Source: Chloroflexota bacterium (GTDB lineage: Bacteria; Chloroflexota; Anaerolineae; Anaerolineales; Anaerolineaceae). Taken from it: DNA of 46,410 nt. The position numbers and the translations under genes were made by a program. Numbering within the stretch: position 1 is the first letter of the stretch; each line of letters opens with the position of its first letter. Location of the stretch: the NCBI GenBank assembly GCA_021779955.1, contig JAJXZS010000009.1:1-46410 (forward strand). The letters run 5' to 3'. Shown piece after piece: positions 1 through 9,651 of the stretch. Under the pieces are notes generated by a model. That model did no database searches and was not told the origin of the DNA. It saw nothing but the letters and a program-made list of their open reading frames with translations.

Positions 1-3000
1 GGCGGAACATAGGCACTCCCGTGTTCCGCTTTCAGAAGGAATATCGCCATCTGCGCCCGGGTCACAGGTTTCTGTGGACAGTACATCCCCGCACTACAGC
101 CCGAGGTGATGCCTTCAGCAGCCAGTTTCTCGATCCAGGCTCCCGCCCAGTGACCCACCGGCACATCGCTGAACAACGCGCCGCTGGCTACAGGGGGAAG
201 ATAATCCTTTCCATATTTTCCTTTAAGCAGGAATATCGCCATCTGTGCCCGGGTCACCTGGTTATCCGGGCAGTAGCGCAAGGGTGCCAGGGCACAGCCG
301 CCGGTGATGCCCTGCGCATACAGCCCTTCGACGTAACGGTAGTACCAGGCCGGGGGAACCACATCGGCAAAGGTGATGATGTACAGGCTCTTTGCAGCGG
401 ATTCGCCAGGGTTGGTTGTGGGGTTGTAGACCATAACATTGATGGTCTTGATCTGCGTCAGTTCGGTCTCATTCACCCAGGTGTACAGTTGAGTTGAATT
501 GACATATGTCGTGTCCCGATCCACCCCGTCCATGCGGATGATCGAGTCTTGGGCAAAATTGCTCCCGTTAACCATCAGCGCGAACGAGGACGTGTTCGTT
601 TGAGCTGCAGTGGGCGAAAGCGCCGAGATTACCGGCAGTGGAGTTGAGGCGGTGAAATTGATCCCGGTCAGGTTTCCGCTCACATTCACACTACGAGTGG
701 TGGGAGTAAACGTGTAGCCTGCCTTCGATGGGGTGATCGCTTTCGAGCCGGCGCTGACATTCTGCAGAAGGTACTTTCCGTCCGCTCCTGTGAGCGTGCT
801 GAGCCCTCCCCCGGCGCTGATGGTCACCCCGGAGACCGGTCCGCCCGAGTTGGTCACCGTTCCTGAGATTGTATAAGTCGATGCCGAAGGCTGGCAGGTG
901 TAGATGCCTACATTGTCGACCACCCAGCCGAAGTACGTTCCGGTTTCATCGGTTGCCAAACGCCAGCGGAAGCGAATGTTTTTTCCTTTAATGTTCGGAT
1001 CCAGATCCAGATTGTATCTTGTGGATACAAATCCATGGCTGTCGATTCCAAATGCCTCACGACCTCTCAAGATATTGGTAGTTCCGTGGGGATAGGTGTA
1101 ATCGTAAACGACATTGTCATACGCCTGACCACTATCGTAAAGAACCTTTGCATCTTTCCATGCCCCGCTGTTGACACTGTATTCAAGCACGCCTCCGTCG
1201 TATGAATACAGCTTGCTGTACTGGTCGATTCCAATTTCAAAAGCAAATGAATGGTCGAAATGGAGATAAGTCGTTCCGGTCGCTGGAACTTGCACGCCGT
1301 TTGACATGGACGCGATCATATCAGATGTGTAGTTCGCCTCAGGACCAAAAAGGCTGTAATCCCCAGTCGCAGCGTATCCGATTGCCCGCTGCCAGTGAGC
1401 CGGCGCTGTGGGATCGGAAAAAACCCAATTGTTGGTAGGGGTCTCGAAACCATCCTGGAAGAGATAGCTGGGGGCGCTTCCGGCCGCGCAGACAGGTGCT
1501 TCCGGCGTGAAGTTGGGCGCCGGATCCAGATTCATCTCCACAGCGTCGAGCGCGTTCTTGACCTGGGCGCAATCAGTATGGGTAACGCCTGCCGGGCCGC
1601 CCACCACATTGTGGCAGGCCTGCTGGAGCGCGTAGTATAGGTCTTTGTAGTCAGAGCCTGAGGTGAGCAGATGAAGCTGGGCTTCGAAGTAGATCTCGGC
1701 AACCTTGTCCAATCCAATGCCGGTAACCGTATGTCCATCATAAGTACCGCCGTCGGTCATCAGGTAGACAGCGTGATTGTTGACGCCGCTGTTGGTATGA
1801 ACGCCACCGTTATCGAAACTGAAGTATCCAGCGTTTGTAGCATTCAAATCGAGAATTCCGTGATGATAAAGCGGATCGGTGATTTTTGCAGGTTGACTGA
1901 AATTGTTCGGATTAGCCATATCTCGAACCGGACCGTAACTCGCTTCAATCATCCACCGGCCGAAAGTTGAATAGCCATAAGTTTGGTCGACGAACTCACC
2001 CCACAGATCGGAGAATGACTCATTTATCGCACCCGATTGATACCAGTAGTAAAGATCTGAGGTGTAATCGGTCACCCCATGCGTCAATTCGTGGCCAACG
2101 GTATCGATCGTGGTCATATCGTCGCCGAATACAACCTCCTTACCATCCCAAAACGCATTGTTATAATAATATCCATAGTGTACGCTATTGACGAATGGAA
2201 GCCCTTTTCCGTCCAGTCCACCCCACCCATGATGCAACAGATAAAAAGTAGAGGTAGCCATTGCATGTTTCTGAGCATAGTCGGCATTACTATCATTCCC
2301 ATACGTACAGCTATAATCGGTTTCGTCGCATAGAAAGACTCCCGGAAGCGGGACTTGTTCTTCCGTCAGGTTTTGCATCGTATATGTGCTGATCGCGATG
2401 CCGTTGGTTACAGTAAGGACAGTTGGCTTATCTACTCCTTGCACTGTTGCGATCACAGAATAGATACCAAAAATTGAATTTTCCACATACTTTGTCTTTG
2501 CCATGCCGGTTTGGTCGGTGACAAGCGAGATGAAATACGATCCATTGGGAAAAGTGCCGCTTGCCCCTGAGGATGGAGCCGTCAGGGTGACAGGAACTCC
2601 GGCAACCGGAAGCCCATTTGAATCCAGGACAGAAACACCCAGTTCATCTGCGAGCGGATTGCCTGCATGACCGTACCGAGATTGCTCTTTGTAAGGGAAG
2701 ACAAACGCCGGTGTAACACCCCCAAATCGGGATTCGACCGCACCGATATCGCAGTAAGCTACCCCATCCAGATCACCGTCGATCGGTCGGGCAGTACCTA
2801 TTTGATCGACAGGCTCGCAGGACCCTGCGTCTAAACTCTTGATTCCATCGACTGCCTTGCTGCCTGGAACCAATGCGTGGTAGCCACCAGGCAGCAAAGG
2901 TGTAAGCAATAAATTGATTTCTGGATTCTTGTATACAATGTCCGTGGCTTGGGCCATTCCAGAGCAGTATGGATCGAAAATGTTATATCCGAGCGAAATA

Positions 3001-6000
3001 ATGCCGGCGCATGACACATATTGGTAGTATCGATTTCCAGCTACGATACTGTTTTGCAGGTATATAGGACCTGTTGTGGCATAAGATCGACTGCCCGTAA
3101 TCGTCGAATTCTTAATAGTTGAGATTGATCCAAGATCATTATCGATTCCCGAATTTCCAATCCCGCTGATGGTGGAATTGACAAGTTCAAAATGACCATA
3201 ATTCGTGATTCCGTCAGTAGATTGGCTTACGACTGATTGCTTGATTATCGCATTCGCGCCTTTACTTACAACTATACCCACTCCAGTATTGCGGATCCAT
3301 AAGCGTTCGATTGTAACTTCGCCCGCGTTCACTTCCAACGAAGAGCCGTAGGCTCCCTTATCCATAATTGTTAAGCCCGCCTGATTTGTATAAGTATCGT
3401 TCCAGCCGCCCAAAAGCGCCAGGTTCTTGTTAATTTTGGCCATAGGCACATTTGGCATGGTACCTAAATATGTTTCTGCTGAAATCTTGATAATATCCCC
3501 ACTAAGAGCCAAATCAACCGCTTTTTGAATCGTTGCGCAGGCCATATCAGGCACATTACAATTATTGGAGTCACTGCCGGATTTCGAAACATACCAGGTG
3601 CTGAAAGCGGCATTGTTCATTTGAATGCCGAGGGGGGGAACTCCCGGTACTTCCGCAATAACCTCGAATGATCCAAGAATGCCATTTGCCGTGAACACTG
3701 GCGGCGTCGCGACCCCATTTGAACTGGACGTTGCAGTTGTTGTAACGGACGCGGTATCTGCAAACGTACCGCTTGCCCCTGACAACGGTGCCGTAAATGT
3801 AACCACCTGGCCAGACATTGGGAAACCAAACTGGTCAAGAACTTTGACACTCAGCTCACTATATGCCATGTTGATTCGCGCAGAACGGTTGGTACTTCCA
3901 ACAATTTCTAAAGACCCAACAGTGGCTATCTCATTTACCATCTGGAACTGAACTTCAATAGCTGTTCCCGCAACATGGGCAGAGACGCTGAATGCTCCTT
4001 CAGTTCCATTCGCTGTGAACATTGAAGCAAGTGCAATTCCCTCGTTATTAGTCAATGCAGTCGAAGTTGCTGTTCCTGTATCGGCAAAAGTGCCGCTGGC
4101 ACCGCCTGAGGGAGCAGTAAAGATCACTTCAACTCCGGGCATCGGGGCGCTAGTCTGATCCGTTACCCTTACCGCCATCTGTCCATAGGCAGAAAGAGGA
4201 TTTGCGTGCAAGCTGGTTTCTCCCACAATTTCAGCTTGGCTGGCGACGGGGATATAAATATAAGGAGTTTCAAATGCGCCAATATCGCAAATCGACACGG
4301 TATCATTGTTGCCGTCCAAAGGTCTTACCGTTCCGAGCTGATCGGTCTCCCAGCATGATGGATTCCCTGTTCCGGGCGTAACGTTGCTTCCAGCATCCAC
4401 CACTGGACTTGTTGATGGGATATCGTAAACACCCGTGGATAAAAGCCCGCCAAATGAAGTACCCACGCCGGTGATATCCCCGTCTCCGGCCGTATACGTG
4501 CACTCCGCGGCATTTTGGATCAGGTTATGGCTCTTTTCTGGAAAGCTTCCATTGCTGGCGCAATCTGAAATGGCAGGAGCATGATTACCTGCAATGACCG
4601 TGTTGAACATCTTCGCTACGCTACCGGCGAAATAAGCTCCACCTGCAGCGACGCGCGCGGTATTGTCAAAGATAGTCACATTGTAGATATTGATGGCCCC
4701 TGTGTTATTGATTCCGCCGCCAGTACCTGTTGCATAGTTCCCGCCAATTGTTGTGTTATAGATCGAGGTTGAGTAGGTATCTACCAATTGGATACCACCG
4801 CCATATACGCCGGTATTTCCATGAATCGAATTATTCACCAGAGTCAGGTTGACGTTCGGTCCAGCGTAAATCCCGGAATTTATCATGTTGACGATTTCGA
4901 AATTCTCGACACTGACGCAGACAAGATAGGATGGGTCGATATAAATCCCCTGGCGGACGCCCTCGCCATCAAGTTTTGTATATCCAACCTTTGCTGAAAA
5001 ATCGGAATTCCAGCCACCGCTCAAAACGACACCCGTATCGACCACCACAAAATGATCGCCGGAAATATCGCTGCTGGTATAAGTCTCGGCCGCAATCCGG
5101 ATCTCATCCCATTCGGTAGCCTTGTCCATCGCTCCCTGAATGGATCCACAGGACGTCGACGCGCTCAAACAGTCATTGGTATCATTTCCCGCTTTTGAGA
5201 CGTACATTATCCTTCCCACTTCTTGTGCTGTGAAAGAACTGCCACTCACCTGCTCAGTTGGACGAGGCGACCCCGTCCACCCTTCGGGCGGCTGAGCGGT
5301 TGGAGTAGGCGCAGGCGTGGCTGTTGCCTGAACTTCCTGCGCCACCCCTGCCGTGTTCGTATCCACCTGGTTGAATTGCAGGCTGATGCCTCCCCGTTCC
5401 GCGTTCACCAGCACCAATATACGCATGCTCTTGTCATTCGCCACCGTGGCTTCCATGCGCCACACCAGTTCGGCCGGTTTGGTGGAGGGCATGATCAGCC
5501 GCTCATCGAAGATCCACAGCTCGGGCTCGCTCAAGACCACGTTCGCAGGGTCTACCTGGTAATTCTTTTCCATCATCCCCACGGCCTGGCTTTTGGCTTC
5601 CTCGGCAGTGATCACCGGTTCCGTGGATATGGTCAGAGCGGGTGAAGCCTCTCCAGACATCGAGTACAACATTCCGCCTGCCGAGAGATCCACAATGATC
5701 TCCCCGCCCATCACCGGAATGCCCTGGTAGGTCTGCTGGTAACGGTAGTACTTGTGCTCAGCACCTGCCACATCCTCTTTCATCAGCGAGAGTTCTTCGG
5801 TCGGATTTTGGATGCCGAACATCGGCCCATATTGAGCCAGGGCTGCTCCCAGCCTGTCACCAACTTGCTGTGCCCCCATCTGCGGACTCTCCACAGGCAA
5901 GGTTTCCCCATTGGCTGCTCCGATAAAGGTGACCATGCCGGTTTCTTCACTCCGGTCGATCACCGGTTCGTCGGCAGCCTGATCTGTGGTTTCAGCTACC

Positions 6001-6104
6001 GATGCGTCTTGCGCCTGCACCGGATTCATCGTGGCCGGCACGTACATCAGTGACTGGAATAGCATGGCGGCTACCATGACAGCATTGAGGATGGTGTTTT
6101 TCAT
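1..6104 (-). CDS. Giant secreted M4 (thermolysin-like) metalloprotease with beta-helix, Ig-like and SLH domains (3' partial)
   Basis: An uninterrupted minus-strand frame of 2034 codons runs off the left edge, so the stop is not seen. I checked the frame at the start, at 5205, 3441, 2088 and 3. Start ATG 6104 has AGGAG six bases upstream. In order: signal peptide (1-30); FTP/PepSY-type propeptide (about 90-260); Pro/Thr/Ala linker; right-handed beta-helix (about 300-620); two Ig-like (Big-1-type) repeats (635-725, 735-827); second beta-helix (833-1125); third Ig-like repeat (1142-1245); M4 domain (1265-1525); MAM/lectin-like region (1540-1735); carboxypeptidase-regulatory-like domain (1740-1812); IPT/TIG domain (1817-1902); SLH repeats from 1909. 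The zinc site is HELTH with His1338, Glu1339, His1342 and then GAINES Glu1362, the 4- and 20-residue spacing of thermolysin; His1436 in GGVHTNSG matches its transition-state histidine. It should be a secreted peptidase anchored to the cell envelope. The roughly 1000-residue insertion between propeptide and catalytic domain is odd. Confidence 0.9.
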   Translation of the reverse strand, partial: MKNTILNAVMVAAMLFQSLMYVPATMNPVQAQDASVAETTDQAADEPVIDRSEETGMVTFIGAANGETLPVESPQMGAQQVGDRLGAALAQYGPMFGIQNPTEELSLMKEDVAGAEHKYYRYQQTYQGIPVMGGEIIVDLSAGGMLYSMSGEASPALTISTEPVITAEEAKSQAVGMMEKNYQVDPANVVLSEPELWIFDERLIMPSTKPAELVWRMEATVANDKSMRILVLVNAERGGISLQFNQVDTNTAGVAQEVQATATPAPTPTAQPPEGWTGSPRPTEQVSGSSFTAQEVGRIMYVSKAGNDTNDCLSASTSCGSIQGAMDKATEWDEIRIAAETYTSSDISGDHFVVVDTGVVLSGGWNSDFSAKVGYTKLDGEGVRQGIYIDPSYLVCVSVENFEIVNMINSGIYAGPNVNLTLVNNSIHGNTGVYGGGIQLVDTYSTSIYNTTIGGNYATGTGGGINNTGAINIYNVTIFDNTARVAAGGAYFAGSVAKMFNTVIAGNHAPAISDCASNGSFPEKSHNLIQNAAECTYTAGDGDITGVGTSFGGLLSTGVYDIPSTSPVVDAGSNVTPGTGNPSCWETDQLGTVRPLDGNNDTVSICDIGAFETPYIYIPVASQAEIVGETSLHANPLSAYGQMAVRVTDQTSAPMPGVEVIFTAPSGGASGTFADTGTATSTALTNNEGIALASMFTANGTEGAFSVSAHVAGTAIEVQFQMVNEIATVGSLEIVGSTNRSARINMAYSELSVKVLDQFGFPMSGQVVTFTAPLSGASGTFADTASVTTTATSSSNGVATPPVFTANGILGSFEVIAEVPGVPPLGIQMNNAAFSTWYVSKSGSDSNNCNVPDMACATIQKAVDLALSGDIIKISAETYLGTMPNVPMAKINKNLALLGGWNDTYTNQAGLTIMDKGAYGSSLEVNAGEVTIERLWIRNTGVGIVVSKGANAIIKQSVVSQSTDGITNYGHFELVNSTISGIGNSGIDNDLGSISTIKNSTITGSRSYATTGPIYLQNSIVAGNRYYQYVSCAGIISLGYNIFDPYCSGMAQATDIVYKNPEINLLLTPLLPGGYHALVPGSKAVDGIKSLDAGSCEPVDQIGTARPIDGDLDGVAYCDIGAVESRFGGVTPAFVFPYKEQSRYGHAGNPLADELGVSVLDSNGLPVAGVPVTLTAPSSGASGTFPNGSYFISLVTDQTGMAKTKYVENSIFGIYSVIATVQGVDKPTVLTVTNGIAISTYTMQNLTEEQVPLPGVFLCDETDYSCTYGNDSNADYAQKHAMATSTFYLLHHGWGGLDGKGLPFVNSVHYGYYYNNAFWDGKEVVFGDDMTTIDTVGHELTHGVTDYTSDLYYWYQSGAINESFSDLWGEFVDQTYGYSTFGRWMIEASYGPVRDMANPNNFSQPAKITDPLYHHGILDLNATNAGYFSFDNGGVHTNSGVNNHAVYLMTDGGTYDGHTVTGIGLDKVAEIYFEAQLHLLTSGSDYKDLYYALQQACHNVVGGPAGVTHTDCAQVKNALDAVEMNLDPAPNFTPEAPVCAAGSAPSYLFQDGFETPTNNWVFSDPTAPAHWQRAIGYAATGDYSLFGPEANYTSDMIASMSNGVQVPATGTTYLHFDHSFAFEIGIDQYSKLYSYDGGVLEYSVNSGAWKDAKVLYDSGQAYDNVVYDYTYPHGTTNILRGREAFGIDSHGFVSTRYNLDLDPNIKGKNIRFRWRLATDETGTYFGWVVDNVGIYTCQPSASTYTISGTVTNSGGPVSGVTISAGGGLSTLTGADGKYLLQNVSAGSKAITPSKAGYTFTPTTRSVNVSGNLTGINFTASTPLPVISALSPTAAQTNTSSFALMVNGSNFAQDSIIRMDGVDRDTTYVNSTQLYTWVNETELTQIKTINVMVYNPTTNPGESAAKSLYIITFADVVPPAWYYRYVEGLYAQGITGGCALAPLRYCPDNQVTRAQMAIFLLKGKYGKDYLPPVASGALFSDVPVGHWAGAWIEKLAAEGITSGCSAGMYCPQKPVTRAQMAIFLLKAEHGSAYVP

Positions 6105-6159
6105 CTGGGTCTCCTGGAATTGGTTTGACTCCCCCGTGCAATGTTTTTGGAGTAATTAC

Positions 6160-6165
6160 ATTATA
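6160..6165 (-). promoter_or_regulatory. Candidate -10 box of the M4 protease gene
   Basis: A perfect TATAAT on the minus strand lies 55 bases upstream of the ATG at 6104, in an AT-rich stretch just after the rfbD terminator. No good -35 hexamer is visible at 16-18 bases. The position, between a terminator and a gene with a good ribosome binding site, favours a dedicated promoter. Confidence 0.45.
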
Positions 6166-6211
6166 TCCACTTTTTTCTCATCCTATTCTCATCTTTAAAA
6201 GTTGTGAATAT

Positions 6212-6237
6212 AAAAGGGGTGGCCATTGGGCCATCCC
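6212..6237 (-). terminator. Rho-independent terminator of the rfb operon
   Basis: Read on the minus strand, about 25 bases after the rfbD stop, a GC-rich stem (GGG, one bulged base, then TGGCC paired with GGCCA and CCC) with a short loop is followed by TTTTATATT. It ends the wzm-wzt-rfbCBAD transcript before the protease promoter. Confidence 0.75.
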
Positions 6238-6261
6238 TCGCTCATGCATCTCATTTCTTGC

Positions 6262-7143
6262 TCATGCCATGAGCAGCTTGAGGCTCTCTTTCCATCCCGG
6301 GAACGATAATCCAAATGCCTGCTGGAATTTTTGGATCGACAACTCAGTCTGCAGCGGACGGGTGGCTGGTGTCGGAAATTCATTCGTCTTTGAAGGCAGC
6401 AGTTCCTTCACTTTGTGCTCATCTTTCCCTTGATCAAGCTCCAGGATCGCTTTTGCCCACTCGTAGCGGCTGGCGGCGCCCGCTCCCGCAAGATGATATA
6501 GCCCTGATTTTTCCTTTATATACCCGATAGGATCACTTCTTCCCCGGGCAATCACCAGAGCAGTCGTTTCGGCCAGCATCCGCGCAGAAGTTGGGCAGCC
6601 GATCTGGTCATCCACCACCCGCAGGGTTTCCTGTTGGCGTGCCCATTGCAGCACCTTGGTCACAAATCCCCCCTGGCGCATGCTATAGACCCAACTGGTG
6701 CGAAAGATCAGGGTTGCCCCTCCCGAGGCTTCGACGACCTGCTCGCCGCCCAATTTCGACCTGCCGTAGACATTCAACGGATTCGGAGCGTCCGCTTCGA
6801 CATAGGGCGAACCTTTCATACCGTCGAAAACATAATCCGTCGAGTAATGGATCAGTGCAGCATCACATCGCCGAGCTTCCTCTGCCATAACCCGCGGAGC
6901 ATCAGCATTGATCCGCTGCGCAAGCTCGGGTTCACTTTCGGCTTTGTCCACGTTGGTATACGCCGCCGCATTGACGATGATTTGAGGGGAAAGCTTGCGA
7001 ATCAGCTCACGAAGATTTTCAGGCGCCGACAAGTCGATTTCTGGATAATCCAGGGCAATGACATCACCTAGGGGGGTCAGAGTTCGCTGAAGCTCCCATC
7101 CCAACTGGCCGTTCTTCCCGATCAGGAGCAGTTTAATGCTCAT
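6262..7143 (-). CDS. rfbD: dTDP-4-dehydrorhamnose reductase
   Basis: This 293-residue protein matches RmlD, the last enzyme of dTDP-L-rhamnose synthesis, which reduces dTDP-4-dehydro-L-rhamnose with NAD(P)H in the cytoplasm. Seen: the N-terminal Rossmann motif GKNGQLG, the STDYVFDG motif and the catalytic YxxxK in YGRSKLGGE. Length is normal for the family. It is the last gene of the operon; its ATG overlaps the rfbA stop by four bases (7140-7143), suggesting translational coupling, and a terminator follows. The three other rhamnose genes directly upstream make the assignment secure. Confidence 0.95.
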   Translation of the reverse strand: MSIKLLLIGKNGQLGWELQRTLTPLGDVIALDYPEIDLSAPENLRELIRKLSPQIIVNAAAYTNVDKAESEPELAQRINADAPRVMAEEARRCDAALIHYSTDYVFDGMKGSPYVEADAPNPLNVYGRSKLGGEQVVEASGGATLIFRTSWVYSMRQGGFVTKVLQWARQQETLRVVDDQIGCPTSARMLAETTALVIARGRSDPIGYIKEKSGLYHLAGAGAASRYEWAKAILELDQGKDEHKVKELLPSKTNEFPTPATRPLQTELSIQKFQQAFGLSFPGWKESLKLLMA

Positions 7144-8009
7144 CCCCTTTTCACCAGTCGCTGAAGATATCCGCCGTAGCCGTTTGTGCTCATCGCTTTG
7201 GACAGATTAAGGAGTTTTTCGCGATCGATGAACCCCATGCGATATGCAATTTCTTCGACACACGAGATCATCAAGCCCTGCCTGTCCTGCACCGCCTGGA
7301 TGAAGTTGGCCGCCTGCAGCAAAGATTCGTGAGTACCTGCATCCAGCCAGGCAATCCCTCGGCCCAGATATGTGACGTGCAGTTCACCCATTTCGAGATA
7401 CAGCTTGTTCAAGTCAGTGATCTCGATCTCCCCCCTTGGAGAGGGCTTGAGCGATTCGGCAAACTCGACAACACGCCGGTCATAGAAATAGATACCAGGG
7501 ACAGCATAATTCGACTTCGGGGCTTTGGGTTTTTCCTCCAGGCTGATGGCCTTGCCTGACGCATCGAATTCAATCACGCCATAGCGCTCGGGGTCGCGCA
7601 CCTCATACGCAAAAATGCAGGCGCCGCTCTTCAACTCTGCTCCCTCGCGCAGCCGTAAAACCAGGTCAGTGCCAAAGAAGATATTGTCGCCGAGGATCAG
7701 GCACACCGGTTCGCCGGCAATGAATTCCTTGCCGACAATGAAGGCATCGGCCAAGCCGCGAGGTTGATCCTGCCTCGCGTAATCAAAGTGAAGACCCCAC
7801 TGCGAGCCGTCCTGAAGCAGACGCTGGAAGGAGGGTAAATCTTCGGGCGTGCTGATGATCAAAATATCCCGGATATTCGCAAGCATGAGCATCGAGAGTG
7901 GATAGTAGATCATCGGTTTGTCGTATACAGGCAGCAATTGCTTGCTCATTGCCTGGGTAAGGGGATTCAAACGAGTCCCTCTTCCACCTGCCAGAATGAT
8001 GCCCTTCAT
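7140..8009 (-). CDS. rfbA: Glucose-1-phosphate thymidylyltransferase
   Basis: This 289-residue protein matches RmlA, which makes dTDP-glucose from glucose-1-phosphate and dTTP, the first step of the dTDP-rhamnose pathway. The nucleotidyltransferase signature [11 protein letters not shown] is at residues 8-18, followed by [17 protein letters not shown]. The later motifs [16 protein letters not shown] and [10 protein letters not shown] are also present. The length is that of the short RmlA class. It sits between rfbB, nine bases upstream, and rfbD, which it overlaps. Its start at 8009 is preceded by an AGGAAG-like ribosome binding site. Confidence 0.96.
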   Translation of the reverse strand: MKGIILAGGRGTRLNPLTQAMSKQLLPVYDKPMIYYPLSMLMLANIRDILIISTPEDLPSFQRLLQDGSQWGLHFDYARQDQPRGLADAFIVGKEFIAGEPVCLILGDNIFFGTDLVLRLREGAELKSGACIFAYEVRDPERYGVIEFDASGKAISLEEKPKAPKSNYAVPGIYFYDRRVVEFAESLKPSPRGEIEITDLNKLYLEMGELHVTYLGRGIAWLDAGTHESLLQAANFIQAVQDRQGLMISCVEEIAYRMGFIDREKLLNLSKAMSTNGYGGYLQRLVKRG

Positions 8010-8018
8010 GCTTCCTCC

Positions 8019-9089
8019 CTATTTACGCTCTTCATAATTTTTTACCACCCAGGACTGGTATTCCACCTGCTGGCGGATCGCGGACACCCATTCGGGGTGA
8101 CCGAGGTACCATTCGGTCGTTTCACGCAGCCCCAATTCGAGTGTGTGGGTTGGCACCCAACCCAATTCCCTCGAAATTTTGCTGCTATCCATGGCATAAC
8201 GGCGGTCGTGGCCAGGCCGGTCCTTGACATACTGGATCAACCCGCGTCGAGGAGTGCCGCACGGACTCATCTCATCCACCAAATCGCAGATCTTGTGAAC
8301 GATGGACAGGTTGGTGGGCTGATTGCCTCCACCGATGTTATAGCTGCTTCTATCTTTCGCCTGCTTCAGCACAAGATAGATCGCATCGCAGTGATCCTGA
8401 ACATGCAGCCAGTCGCGAATCTGATTCCCATCTCCATAAACCGGCAGAGGCTTATTTTCGAGAGCGTTCAGAATGATCAGAGGGATCAATTTCTCAGGGA
8501 ATTGGTTCGGCCCATAATTATTCGAGCAATTGGTGAGAGTGTATGGAAAATGGTAGGTGTGCCCATAAGACCGGACGAGATGGTCTGCCGATGCCTTCGA
8601 AGCTGAATAAGGCGAACTGGGAGCATATGGGATTTCTTCCGTCCAGGCGGGTTCTCCGGGTTTCAGGGTGCCGAACACCTCGTCCGTTGAGATGTGGTGA
8701 AATCGAAACCTGGCTGAATCAAGACCGCCGTTTGCTGCCCAATACTTCCTGGCAGATTCAAGCAATGTGTAAGTGCCCACAATATTGGTCTGGACGAACT
8801 GGCCCGGCCCCAGTATCGAGCGGTCGACGTGGCTTTCGGCAGCGAAGTGCACGATCGTATCGATCTCATGATCTTGCAGCACGCGGTCCACCAGTGCGCC
8901 ATCGCAAATATCGCCATGAATGAAGCTATGGCGGGATTCATCAGGTAGCCCGCGCAAATTCTCCAGGCTGCCTGAATAGGTGAGAGCGTCCAGGTTGTAG
9001 ACATGGACAAGAGGTTCTTTTATCTGCAACGTGCGGATGAAATTGGATCCAATAAATCCGGCGCCACCTGTCACCAATACGTTTTTCAT
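8019..9089 (-). CDS. rfbB: dTDP-glucose 4,6-dehydratase
   Basis: This 356-residue protein matches RmlB, an NAD-dependent short-chain dehydrogenase/reductase that converts dTDP-glucose to dTDP-4-keto-6-deoxyglucose. Visible are the NAD-binding TGGAGFIGS near the N-terminus, FAAESHVDRS, the catalytic TDEVFG, the active-site YSASK and the sugar-nucleotide-binding NNYGPNQFPEKLIP. Length is typical. Its ATG overlaps the end of rfbC by four bases (9086-9089), and rfbA follows after nine bases, so it is inside a tightly packed operon. Confidence 0.97.
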   Translation of the reverse strand: MKNVLVTGGAGFIGSNFIRTLQIKEPLVHVYNLDALTYSGSLENLRGLPDESRHSFIHGDICDGALVDRVLQDHEIDTIVHFAAESHVDRSILGPGQFVQTNIVGTYTLLESARKYWAANGGLDSARFRFHHISTDEVFGTLKPGEPAWTEEIPYAPSSPYSASKASADHLVRSYGHTYHFPYTLTNCSNNYGPNQFPEKLIPLIILNALENKPLPVYGDGNQIRDWLHVQDHCDAIYLVLKQAKDRSSYNIGGGNQPTNLSIVHKICDLVDEMSPCGTPRRGLIQYVKDRPGHDRRYAMDSSKISRELGWVPTHTLELGLRETTEWYLGHPEWVSAIRQQVEYQSWVVKNYEERK

Positions 9090-9649
9090 GCATTACCCCT
9101 CAGGTCGTAAACTTCAGCCTCGCTCAGCCGCTTCCCGGCCTTGTCTTTTTCTGACAGAATGGGACTTTGCCCTTCTGTCAACGGCCATCGAATCGCAAGA
9201 TCAGGATCATCCCACAAGATGGATCGTTCGTATGCGGGAGCGTAGTAGTCTGTGGCTTTGTAGAATACTTCAGCCCAATCGCTTATTACATAGAAACCAT
9301 GGGCAAAGCCGGCAGGGATCCAGATTTGCCGCCGGTTTTCCGCGGATATCACCTCGCCCACCCACTTACCGAATGTCGAAGAACCTTTGCGGATGTCCAC
9401 AGCCACATCGAAAATCGTCCCGGCCACGGCTCGAACCAGCTTGCCCTGAGGTTGTTGAATTTGATAATGCAGTCCGCGCAGGATGCCCCGCCTCGAGCCC
9501 GAGTGGTTATCCTGCACAAAGCTCACAGTACCACAATTGCGGGCAAATTCATCAGCGCGAAACGTTTCGAGAAAGAATCCGCGTTCATCGCCAAAAACCT
9601 TCGGCTGCAGAACAACCACGTCCGGGATTTCGGTATGTAAATACTCCAT
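9086..9649 (-). CDS. rfbC: dTDP-4-dehydrorhamnose 3,5-epimerase
   Basis: This 187-residue cupin matches RmlC, which epimerises C3 and C5 of dTDP-4-keto-6-deoxyglucose. Diagnostic stretches are PKVFGDERGFFLETF, the catalytic-His region GLHYQIQQPQGKLVR, DIRKGSSTFGKW and AGFAHGFYVISD, followed by the YKATDYYAP motif with the active-site Tyr. The length matches the family. The gene starts two bases after the wzt stop and overlaps rfbB, tying export and rhamnose synthesis into one transcript. Confidence 0.96.
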   Translation of the reverse strand: MEYLHTEIPDVVVLQPKVFGDERGFFLETFRADEFARNCGTVSFVQDNHSGSRRGILRGLHYQIQQPQGKLVRAVAGTIFDVAVDIRKGSSTFGKWVGEVISAENRRQIWIPAGFAHGFYVISDWAEVFYKATDYYAPAYERSILWDDPDLAIRWPLTEGQSPILSEKDKAGKRLSEAEVYDLRGNA

Positions 9650-9651
9650 GA

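Noticed and set aside
1-6104. Many short plus- and minus-strand frames in the first 6 kb, giving the impression of a non-coding or decayed region
   Set aside because: A single uninterrupted minus-strand frame with clear domains covers the whole stretch and simply lacks its stop inside the window.
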